A stretch of DNA of 64,000 nt from Chlorophyllum brunneum. Lineage: Eukaryota; Basidiomycota; Agaricomycetes; Agaricales; Agaricaceae. Within the stretch, counting starts at the first letter, position 1. Each line of letters begins with the position of its first letter. A program made the position numbers and the translations under genes. Below, piece by piece: positions 25,148 to 33,275 of this stretch. The stretch is from contig OY756144.1 of NCBI GenBank assembly GCA_963576785.1, positions 2,108,001 to 2,172,000 on the forward strand. The letters are read 5' to 3'. Under the pieces are notes generated by a model. The model searched no databases and was not told the origin of the DNA. It saw only the letters and a list, made by a program, of their open reading frames with translations.

Positions 25148-26392
25148 TACTCAAAGCCTTTAACAAATCCTCTTTTGTTTTTTCTCCTTACTTGGACTTC
25201 TTGGTAATTTTCCTAATGTGTATTCTTTTTGGTGCTTTGCAGTTCTTTGAGATGTGGTCTTGCTTGCCACAGTTATAGTACATTATTTTGGTATATGTGA
25301 CTTTTGTCTTTTTACAACAATATTTGGCAATATACTTGTATAAGTTGCAGAATATCTTGGTTTTCCATTCTGATTGGTATCTGCCCTTTGCCTTCCAATT
25401 TCCATTGGTTGCCCTCCACCTCCATCAGTAACTCTAGTAGTGGTTCTAATAACTTCTTGGGTGATGTCCATAGTTTTGTATCCTTGTCCTACTGCAAGGA
25501 TCATGATTCTCTATTTCTTATATGTTGTCAGAATTGAGGCTGCCAGATAGCCTACAATGGTTCTGATGATATCTGCTCTGGTATGTTGTTTGAGAAGGAA
25601 TATGGTGTGTGCATTATCTGTTCTAGCTTGGGTCTTCAGTACCTCAAACTCTATTAAGAAGTCTGTAGTATTCCTCTTTCCTTGTTTGAACAATTCAATT
25701 TTTCCTTTTGCTATCACTTTTCTATTCCCCAAGAAGAATGTGGCTACCATTTCCATTGCAAATGCCAGTGTTTTCTTGTCTTGGATTGCTTGTAACTTGG
25801 CATTAGCATAAGAACCTACTAGTCCTCCTTTCATCTATACTAATACTCCAATTATCTTCTACTTATTATCGCCAATTTTGTTGAAGAGTGTCCATAAGAA
25901 CATTGCTCTCTACCAATTGTCAAATTTGATTCTACCTTCATTAAAGTATCCTGGTTCTGGGGCTAAGTTCTTTAGGAAATTAATTTTGTTAGTTATTTCT
26001 GATTTTATTTCAGGTTGTTCATACTTGTGTATTTTGGTGATTTTAATATTGGGTTGGTTCTTGGCGACTTCTATATTAGATGTTTCAGATTCACTGTATT
26101 CATAGGTCTTGGCAATTTCTATATTAGATAAGATTTTGGCAACTTTTGTGTTAAATGGATCTTTGGCAACATCTATATTGAATGTGGTCTCAGCAACTAC
26201 TGTGTTGAATAGGGTCTCAAAGAGTGCTATATCTTCATCTATACTGTAGTCTGATTTCTGTTACTTAAGTCCTTTGGAGACTTCTGGTTCTGTTTGTCTT
26301 TTGGATCCAATAGTGACTGGTGATCCCTAGATATCTGTTGGTCTCGGAGCTTTGGGTCTTTTTGGTATTCTTGATGAGCTGCTACTACTTAT
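25148..26392 (-). pseudogene. E1 gag remnant (start codon lost)
   Basis: Pieces at 25511-25834 (GGLVGSYANAKLQAIQDKKT, then KQGKRNTTDFLIEFE) and 25283-25504 match the E3 gag. The position of the gag ATG reads ATA (G-to-A). The N-terminal acidic region contains several NI-VAK/FNT-VA type repeats (26100-26260). The gag stop lies at 25148-25150. The frameshift-region T run is shortened relative to E2 and E3. Confidence 0.68.
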
Positions 26393-26485
26393 ATACTGTT
26401 GTCCTGGTCAGAGGCTATTATTTTAAGCCTAACTGCAAATAGTGGCACTTTTCTTGTAAGATGAGTCAAATGACACTTTACCAAA

Positions 26486-26788
26486 TGTTATAACCTTAGT
26501 CTAGGACTCAGGTTACAAGCCTTTGGATAAAGACAAGAAAGTAGAGAAAAGATAAAAAGATGATATGATTGGTAAAGTATAAGGAATACATCAAGTATTA
26601 CTACACTTTATATACTAGTGGTGAGTGCTAAGAATAAGGGAGCAAGGTAAAAGAGTCATAGGTATAAGTTATAAAGTATAGTATCTAGGGTAAAACAGGA
26701 GGTGGAAACAGAGATATAGTGGAGTAGGCTATATATAATGTAGCAGGTGCATGATTGGAATGTAATCAACTAAAAATAGTTCATAACA
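26486..26788 (-). repeat. LTR shared by E1 (5' end) and a truncated neighbour E0 (3' end)
   Basis: Its left side abuts the E1 primer-site sequence (CACTTTACCAAA, 26474-26485). Its right side abuts a polypurine-like stretch when read on the minus strand (AAAAAGGAAA directly before TGTTATGAAC). So it carries element sequence on both sides, as expected for a tandem or recombinant arrangement. Confidence 0.6.
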
Positions 26789-26880
26789 TTTCCTTTTTGC
26801 TTGTCTACCTTTTAGTTAGTTTTACTTTCATTCCATTATTCCTATAGTGTCTGGAAAGTACTCCTCCATATGCTAGTATA
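26789..26880 (-). mobile_element. E0 fragment, left part (into which E2 inserted)
   Basis: Sequence between the shared LTR and E2, ending in GTATA, which is duplicated at 40039-40043. On the minus strand it is the 3' noncoding tail and polypurine tract of a truncated element. Its upstream part continues at 40044. Confidence 0.45.
26876..26880. repeat. target-site duplication of E2, left copy (GTATA)
   Basis: GTATA immediately precedes the E2 LTR and is repeated exactly at 40039-40043 after the other LTR, 13 kb away. This shows that everything between entered as one element later expanded by nested insertions. Confidence 0.85.
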
Positions 26881-27173
26881 TGTTATGACCTTAGTCTGAG
26901 ACTCAGATTGCAAGTCTTTGGATAAAGACAAGGAAGTAGAGAAGAGAGTAAGGGATAATACAATTGGTAAAGTGTAAGGAATACATCAAGTATTACTACA
27001 CTTTATATACTAGTGGTACGAGCTAAGAATAAAAGAGCAGAGTAGAGGAGTCATAGGGGACGAGTAGAACAAGTTACTAAGAGTACAGCTATAAGGAATG
27101 AAACAGATACGTAGGAATGATAACTGTGACAGGTACATGATAGGAATGTACTGTCTATCTATAGTTTGTAACA
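26881..27173 (-). repeat. E2 left LTR (3' LTR in element sense)
   Basis: 293 bp, beginning TGTTATGACC and ending TTTGTAACA. Followed on its right by CCTCCCTTTTTACTTTC, whose reverse complement is the purine-rich stretch before the LTR. Confidence 0.87.
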
Positions 27174-27216
27174 ATACCTCCCTTTTTACTTTCATGACCC
27201 CATGAAATACCATAGT

Positions 27217-28032
27217 TTACTTGTCGTCTTGTTCTTTGTATAAGGCATTAACAAGTTGACGTTTGATAGGACCAATCATCAGGGTTCCTGATTTGCGTCG
27301 ACATCCAATCCAAAAGGGGGCATGGTCTTGGCCTCCTCTGAAGAGGGCTATAGTGCGTCCTTTGAATGTAGCGATATCATTTGTTTTGGCTGCGATGAGG
27401 TTGTGTATTATCTCTTCCCAGTAGTTTTCTTCAAACTGTCCTCCGTCTTTGAGTGTAAGATAGGATGGGGGTGGATTGAATATCATTGATTTAGGTGGCG
27501 GGTCCATATCAGACAGTTGTATGAGGAGATGGTCTACTTTATCTTGCATATCCAGTTCCATTAGATGGTCTGGAACAGACTTGTTGATTCCCTCCATTCC
27601 TTTGTCTAACTAGTCCTGTTCATTGTCTTTTGTGGTAGGGTGGCTTGTTGGGTAAGGTAGTGGAGGTGTATGAGTCGAGATCCATTAGTCTCCATGCAAG
27701 TCTGTAGGTGGGATTGTCACTCGAGTTGGTGAGGTGATTGAGTCTTTCGCCTGTCATGATTAAGGCACTTTGGATGCATTTCTTTGCATCAGATTATACT
27801 AGTACGTTGAGGTCAGTGGCTGCTTTGTCTAATAACTCCTTCATGAGTTTGTGTTTCCCAGTTGACATGGCGGCAGGAAGGGCTCTGGTAGTGGTAATGA
27901 GTAGAATGCGGCTCAGGGCTTTGGCTTGGATTTGGAGGTTGTTGATGGCATGTGCGATGTATGTGAGTCCTTTGGTTGTGGCGGTATAGTGCTCGATTTG
28001 ATCTTCGGTGGACTGAGCATCGAGGAGATTGT
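27217..28032 (-). pseudogene. E2 third ORF (ORF3), main part, interrupted by E3
   Basis: Two readable pieces, 27217-27597 and 27794-28032, align with the E3 ORF3. The C-terminal piece has NYWEEIIHNLI, HAPFWIGCRR and MIGPIKRQLVNALY. The N-terminal piece has QIEHYTATTKGL and HKLMKELLDKAATDLN. The first 20 or so codons lie beyond E3 at 34528-34592. E3 therefore landed inside this ORF. A stop follows NVLV near 27794. Confidence 0.7.
28028..28032. repeat. target-site duplication of E3, left copy (ATTGT)
   Basis: ATTGT immediately before the E3 LTR, repeated exactly at 34523-34527. Confidence 0.92.
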
Positions 28033-28331
28033 TGTTACGAATCATAGACCGTTCATTCCCATCATGCGCCCATTACCTCGTGTACCCTCATACTCGTTTC
28101 ACCTCCTGTATCACCCTAGAGGCTGTGCCCCCTACCTGACTCGTTCTACCCGTCTCCTATGACTCCGTTACTCGACTCCCTTATTATTAGCCTCTACCAC
28201 TAGTATATAAAGTGTAGTAATACTTGATGTATTCCTTACACTTTACCAATCGTATCATCCCTTCTTCCTTTCTCTACTTCCTTCCTTTATCCAAAGGCTT
28301 GCAACCTGAGTCAGAGACTAAGGTCGTAACA
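28033..28331 (+). repeat. 5' LTR of E3
   Basis: Starts TGTTACGAATC and ends GTCGTAACA. A TATA box (TATATAAAG) lies at 28204-28212. By eye it is identical to 34224-34522 at every position. Confidence 0.95.
28204..28249 (+). promoter_or_regulatory. E3 promoter: TATA box and likely transcript start used for self-priming
   Basis: TATATAAAG at 28204-28212 lies about 34 bp before ACACTTTACCAA (28238-28249), a normal TATA-to-start distance. These 12 bases are the exact reverse complement of the primer site at 28333-28344. The first bases of the RNA could therefore fold back and prime. The transcript start is inferred, not measured. Confidence 0.65.
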
Positions 28332-28332
28332 T

Positions 28333-28344
28333 TTGGTAAAGTGT
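28333..28344 (+). promoter_or_regulatory. self-complementary primer binding site of E3
   Basis: TTGGTAAAGTGT begins two bases after the LTR and is a 12-base perfect complement of 28238-28249 within the LTR. I see no tRNA 3'-end complement here. E2 (39732-39745) and E1 (26474-26485) keep the same site. Confidence 0.72.
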
Positions 28345-28424
28345 CATTCAACTCACCTTGCAAGAGAGGTGCCATTATTCGTAGCTAGGCTTGGAATAAT
28401 AGCCTCCGACTAGGACAATAGTAT

Positions 28425-29696
28425 ATGAGTAGTAGTAGCTCATCGAGAACACCGAGAAGACAAAGAGCTCCGAGACCAATAGACATCCAGGGTTCACCCG
28501 TAGCAACAGGATCCAAACGATCAACAGAACCAGAAATCCCTGAAGGCCTTAAACGGCAGAAATCCGAACACAGCGTAGACGAGACCACAGCTCTATTTGA
28601 AACCGAATTCGACACAGAAGTCGCCGAGAACACATCCGATATAGATATCGCCGAAACCTACGAGGAAGAATCCGAACACAGCACAGACGAAGAACCAGCT
28701 CCGGTTGAAGAAGAAATCGACACAGCTTTATTCGAAGCCGAATTCGACACAGAAGTCGCCGACGCCACAGACGATATAGAAATCGCAGAGACTTACGAAA
28801 ACAAACACAGCGAATCAGAGTTAGAACCAGAGATGACAGACGAAGTCAACGTACCAAAAAACCTAGCCCCGGAACCAGGATATTTCAATGGGGATAGGAC
28901 CAAATTTGACGATTGGTGGAGAGCCATATCCTTATGGCTGATGTTCAACAAGATAGACGAAGAAGAACAGAAAATAGTAGCCATTTTGGCAAGGATGAAA
29001 GGAGGACTAGCAGGTCCTTACGCCAACACGCAACTACAAGCCATCCAGAATAAGAAAACACCGGCTTGGGAGGACTTTACGAAAGAAGTAGAAGCCACAT
29101 TCTCCTTGGGGAATAGGAAAGCCATAGCAGAAGGAGAAATAGAGACGTTCAAACAGGGAAAGAAGAACACAGCAGACTTCTTAATCGAATTCGAAGCATT
29201 GAGAGCCCAAGCAGGAACAGACGACACACATGCGATATTCCTTCTCAAGCGCCACACCAGAGCAGACATTATTCGAACCATAGTAGGTTACCCGACAACC
29301 TCCGTCCCAACAACATACAGCAAATGGAAAACCACGATCCTCGCAGTAGGACAAGGTTACGAAGCAACGGACATCACTAGAGGAGATGTCAAAACCACCA
29401 CCGGAGTTATCTATGGGGGAAGAGGACAACCCATGGAGATAGGACGACAAAAGGCAGACACCGATCAAGCTGGAAAACCGAGGTGCTACAATTGTAACCT
29501 CTATGGCCATATTGCCAAATACTGCAGGAAGAAAACAAAAGTCACGTACACCAAAATAACGTGTTACAATTGCGGTAAACAGGGCCACATCTCGAAAAAC
29601 TGCCGAGCACCCAAGAAAGCCCATATCAGAGAAGTCAACGAGGATGATGAACAAGAAATAGAGGAGAAAGAGGATTTTGTCGAAGGCTCCGAGTAG
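28425..29696 (+). CDS. E3 Gag polyprotein
   Basis: A 423-residue structural protein that would assemble cytoplasmic virus-like particles and bind element RNA. The N-terminal 130 residues are acidic and contain a 25-residue duplication (56-80 and 101-125: ALFE.EFDTEVA...DI.IAETYE). The Retrotrans_gag core spans about residues 155-310 (KFDDWWRAISLWLMF, GPYANTQLQAIQ, FLIEFEALRAQAG). Two CCHC zinc knuckles (CX2CX4HX4C) start at Cys354 and Cys380. The C-terminus is acidic. The start ATG at 28425 follows a 93-base leader, and the stop TAG is at 29694-29696. Pol follows in the -1 frame. E2 and E1 carry broken copies. Confidence 0.93.
   Translation: MSSSSSSRTPRRQRAPRPIDIQGSPVATGSKRSTEPEIPEGLKRQKSEHSVDETTALFETEFDTEVAENTSDIDIAETYEEESEHSTDEEPAPVEEEIDTALFEAEFDTEVADATDDIEIAETYENKHSESELEPEMTDEVNVPKNLAPEPGYFNGDRTKFDDWWRAISLWLMFNKIDEEEQKIVAILARMKGGLAGPYANTQLQAIQNKKTPAWEDFTKEVEATFSLGNRKAIAEGEIETFKQGKKNTADFLIEFEALRAQAGTDDTHAIFLLKRHTRADIIRTIVGYPTTSVPTTYSKWKTTILAVGQGYEATDITRGDVKTTTGVIYGGRGQPMEIGRQKADTDQAGKPRCYNCNLYGHIAKYCRKKTKVTYTKITCYNCGKQGHISKNCRAPKKAHIREVNEDDEQEIEEKEDFVEGSE
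29651..29696 (+). promoter_or_regulatory. gag-pol overlap with a candidate -1 frameshift site
   Basis: The pol frame opens at 29651 (after TGA 29648-29650) and overlaps gag by 46 bases. Within the overlap the gag codon TTT (29676-29678) is preceded by T, so a one-base backward slip re-pairs as TTT. No classical X-XXY-YYZ heptamer is present. The GATTTTG context is conserved in E2. Confidence 0.5.
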
Positions 29697-32600
29697 GCGC
29701 AAACCCGCGAGCCAATAAAACTAGAGTTTCTGTTTTATCACACAATAGACGATACGTGATTCCCCAAAAACGAAACTCTACGCGCGAACTTCTCCTCGAC
29801 TCAACAATCCAAACAAGAAAAGGACGCAAACCAATTACAACCCTGGTAGACTCCGGATGCACCCACACGTGCATAGCACAACAAACAGTAGAAAAAGAAC
29901 AGATCCCGACTAAAGCCCTGGAAACCCCAATCAAAGTAATCAACGCCGATGGAACGGAGAATAGAAAGGGGGAAATAACAGACAAAGCACAATTGGTACT
30001 AAACAACGGCAACCACACGGAACAAATCGACGCTCTAGTAACACAATTAGAAAGCGCGGACTTATACCTGGGACACGATTGGCTGGTTAAACATAACCCG
30101 GAAATCGATTGGAACAATCATGTCATACGATTCACGAGATGTCCAGAAGATTGCAAAATATCACATAGTGACATACAGTTCAACGAAAGAATACGGACAG
30201 TCAAGGAACACATTGAAGAGAAAAAGGCGGACCCGACGGACGATGAAGATCTACCACCATACCTCCGACAGTACACCCATTTATTCAACAAAAAGAACTT
30301 CGATAATCTACCCGCACACACGGTATGGGATCACGAGATAAATCTGTCAGAGGATGCACCGCCGGTACTACAGTCCAAAGTTTACCCAATGACAATAACG
30401 GAAAAACAGGAACTACAAAAATTCCTCGACGAAAACCTCGCCTCAGGACGTATCAGACCATCACAATCCCCCTACGCCACCCCATGCTTCTTCATACCAA
30501 AAAAAGACGGAACAAAACGCCTGGTACAAGATTACAAGAAGCTGAACGAACACACTATCAAAGATAAAACACCACTACCACTAATAAGCGAAGTTCTAGA
30601 CCGACTAAAGGACGCAAAAGTGTTTAATAAACTCGACATCATTTGGGGATACAACAACGTCCGAATCAGGAAAGGAGACGAATGGAAGGCAGCGTTCGTA
30701 ACAAACAACGGATTATTTGAACCTACGGTCATGTTCTTCGGAATGAGCAATTCACCGGCAACCTTCCAAAGAATGATGAACACGATATTCCGAGAACTAT
30801 TACATGAAGGGACGCTTGTCAACTACATGGACGATTTCGTCATTCCAGGAACCACACAGGAGGAACTCGAGAAAAGAACAACACGGTTCTTAGACATTGC
30901 AGCCAAACACCAGCTATACTTCAAACGATCAAAATGTATGTTCGACGCGAAAGAAATACCCATACTGGGCTTTGTGGTAGGACAGGGCAGCATTAAAATG
31001 GAGGAAGAGAAGATGAAAGCAGTAAGGGAATGGCCAACACCCAAATCCGTGAAGGATGTCGAAAAATTCCTCGGCTTTGCAAATTTCTACCGACAATTCA
31101 TACAAGACTTCAGTAACATAGCAACACCATTACATGAACTCAAGAAGAAAGACGCACAATGGTCATGGTCAGAACGACAACAACAAGCGTTCGAAGAAAT
31201 CAAGAAGAAAATCACGAGCGAACCAGTACTAGCGATGCCCCGAGATAAAGGACAATATAGAGTGGAGGTAGACGCATCAGGGTACGGAGTAGGAGCGGTA
31301 TTATCACAAGACCAAGATAACCAGTGGCACCCAATCGCATTCCACTCGAGAACAATGACACCGGCAGAACGAAATTACCAGATCTATGACAAAGAACTAT
31401 TGGCAATCCGAGAAGCGGTCAAAACTTGGAGACAATATCTACTCGACGCCGACAAACCATTCGAGATATGGACGGACCACAAGAACTTGGAATACTTTAG
31501 GAAACCGCAACAACTCACAGGACGACAGGCGAGATGGCAACTGGAACTACAGGAATATCACTACACGTTAAAACACATACCCGGAAAAACAAACACAAAA
31601 GCAGATGTGTTATCAAGACTAACGAAAACGGACACAACCAGAGACAACACAGATATCACGCTATTACCCGACCACCTATTCGACAACACTACCACCGAGA
31701 TCAGACAAATGTGGGATATATCGGGAGAAGAAGACCTGAAACACCGACTGCGAAAGGAGCAGAGGAGAGAAACACAATGGTTAAGAGAAAAGGAGAAACG
31801 ACCAGAGGAGATATGGGAAACTGATGGATTACCCATCTTCGAAGGAAGAATATACGTACCACCAAACACCGAATTACGCCAAGAAATACTCCAACAACAC
31901 CACGACAAAACGGACGTAGGACACCCGGGACAACACAGAATGATCGAACTCCTCAAAAGGACATATTGGTGGCCACAAATGCGTAATGATGTTAAACGAT
32001 ACATCAAGGGATGTGATACATGTCAGAGAAATAAAATACTCCGAACACGACCTACCACACACCTCCATCCGTTACCAATACCCACCGGACCATGGGAAGA
32101 GATATCAATCGACATGATAGGACCACTGCCAGAATCGGAGGGATACGACGCGATACTTGTCATCGTTGATCGTTTCAGCAAAATGATCAGACTACGAGCA
32201 GTTAACACCACCCTATCATCCGAGGAGCTAGGAGATATATATCGGGATGACATATGGAGACAACATGGGATACCACGCAGGATCATCAGTGACAGAGGCC
32301 CACAGTTCGCATCAAAATTCATGGCGGAACTTTGCAAAGCAACCGGCACCCAACGAAACCTATCCACGGCATACCATCCACAAACAGACGGTCAAACGGA
32401 GCGCATCAACCAAGAGGTTGAGGCCTACCTCAGAAATGTAGTCAATCACGCACAGAACAACTGGAAGAAATGGCTCAGCACGGCAGAATTCCAGTATAAC
32501 GATAAAACACATAGCGCCACAGGACATTCACCGTTCCAGATAGTATACGGACGACACCCATGGAAGGGCGACATCTCAAATGAGATCAAGGCTCCAGCAA

Positions 32601-33178
32601 TCACGGAAAGAATACAAGAACTGCAGGACATACGCCAAGCAACGATCAAAATGCTCCAACAAAACCAGATACAGATGGAAAAGCGAAACAGCACAAAGCC
32701 AGAACACGAGTACCAAACAGGAGACCAAATTTGGCTGGAAGCAGATAATATTAGGACAACAAGACCAACGAAAAAATTAGATCACAAGAGATATGGACCG
32801 TTCCGAGTAAAAGAAAAAATAGGCGAAACAAGCTACCGCCTGGAGCTACCTGAAACATGGGCGATACACGACGTATTCAACAGCAGACTACTTTCCCCCT
32901 ATCACAACCCCGAGTATGACAGCCAGCGCACTCCGCCACCACCGATCCCCGAGATAGTTAACGATGAAGAACACTACGAAGTAGACGAAGTCCGAGGACA
33001 CCGCATGAAAGGGAAACAAAAACAGTACCTAATACACTGGAAAGGATATACGTCCGAAGAAGATACATGGGAAGACGAAACAAACTTAGATAGCGCCAAG
33101 GAAGCAGTACAAGAATTCATAAGCAAGATTTCGAGGACGAAACCTATAAAAAGGGGAGGTAAAAAACAGCAATTATGA
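29651..33178 (+). CDS. E3 Pol polyprotein: protease, reverse transcriptase, RNase H, integrase, chromodomain
   Basis: The enzymatic polyprotein of a chromovirus; numbering here takes the codon at 29756 as 1. Protease: VDSG, Asp32. RT: ARLKD/VFNKLDI region, YMDD at 357-360. RNase H: VEVDASGYGVGAVL and KELLAI, with TDHKNLEYF. Integrase: zinc-binding HX..H..CX2C from about residue 715 (CDTCQRNK), then catalytic D786, D846 and E882 with the D-X35-E spacing, and TAYHPQTDGQTERINQE. The chromodomain, about 1073-1130, has HYEVDEV, LIHWKGY and TWEDE, keeping likely aromatic-cage residues. There is no ATG at its start (29756 is GTG), so expression by frameshift from gag is expected. The frame is open throughout. 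Confidence 0.93.
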   Translation, partial: TRNRGERGFCRRLRVGANPRANKTRVSVLSHNRRYVIPQKRNSTRELLLDSTIQTRKGRKPITTLVDSGCTHTCIAQQTVEKEQIPTKALETPIKVINADGTENRKGEITDKAQLVLNNGNHTEQIDALVTQLESADLYLGHDWLVKHNPEIDWNNHVIRFTRCPEDCKISHSDIQFNERIRTVKEHIEEKKADPTDDEDLPPYLRQYTHLFNKKNFDNLPAHTVWDHEINLSEDAPPVLQSKVYPMTITEKQELQKFLDENLASGRIRPSQSPYATPCFFIPKKDGTKRLVQDYKKLNEHTIKDKTPLPLISEVLDRLKDAKVFNKLDIIWGYNNVRIRKGDEWKAAFVTNNGLFEPTVMFFGMSNSPATFQRMMNTIFRELLHEGTLVNYMDDFVIPGTTQEELEKRTTRFLDIAAKHQLYFKRSKCMFDAKEIPILGFVVGQGSIKMEEEKMKAVREWPTPKSVKDVEKFLGFANFYRQFIQDFSNIATPLHELKKKDAQWSWSERQQQAFEEIKKKITSEPVLAMPRDKGQYRVEVDASGYGVGAVLSQDQDNQWHPIAFHSRTMTPAERNYQIYDKELLAIREAVKTWRQYLLDADKPFEIWTDHKNLEYFRKPQQLTGRQARWQLELQEYHYTLKHIPGKTNTKADVLSRLTKTDTTRDNTDITLLPDHLFDNTTTEIRQMWDISGEEDLKHRLRKEQRRETQWLREKEKRPEEIWETDGLPIFEGRIYVPPNTELRQEILQQHHDKTDVGHPGQHRMIELLKRTYWWPQMRNDVKRYIKGCDTCQRNKILRTRPTTHLHPLPIPTGPWEEISIDMIGPLPESEGYDAILVIVDRFSKMIRLRAVNTTLSSEELGDIYRDDIWRQHGIPRRIISDRGPQFASKFMAELCKATGTQRNLSTAYHPQTDGQTERINQEVEAYLRNVVNHAQNNWKKWLSTAEFQYNDKTHSATGHSPFQIVYGRHPWKGDISNEIKAPAITERIQELQDIRQATIKMLQQNQIQMEKRNSTKPEHEYQTGDQIWLEADNIRTTRPTKKLDHKRYGPFRVKEKIGETSYRLELPETWAIHDVFNSRLLSPYHNPEYDSQRTPPPPIPEIVNDEEHYEVDEVRGHRMKGKQKQYLIHWKGYTSEEDTWEDETNLDSAKEAVQEFISKISRTKPIKRGGKKQQL

Positions 33179-33275
33179 ACAGCAAACCTCGCATCTCAAG
33201 TAACCACTACACTCATCGCATCACTCGTGGTATTCACTTCACCCTTGACTTTGCCAACTATCTCTACAATACACC

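Larger units (their letters stand above)
20623..26788 (-). mobile_element. Ty3/gypsy chromovirus element E1 (decayed, - strand)
   Basis: A minus-strand element homologous to E2 and E3 from LTR to LTR: 3' LTR 20623-20934, third ORF, pol, gag, and 5' LTR 26486-26788. Every reading frame is interrupted. The gag start codon is ATA instead of ATG (26390-26392). No matching target duplication flanks the pair: AGATC lies on the left and TTCCT on the right. The two LTRs differ strongly and the right one is followed by other element DNA, so the pair may come from two different copies (see findings). Confidence 0.8.

Noticed and set aside
29756..29758. Start codon for the E3 pol protein
   Set aside because: The triplet is GTG, and the frame is open back to 29651 in overlap with gag, so frameshift expression is more likely than independent initiation here.
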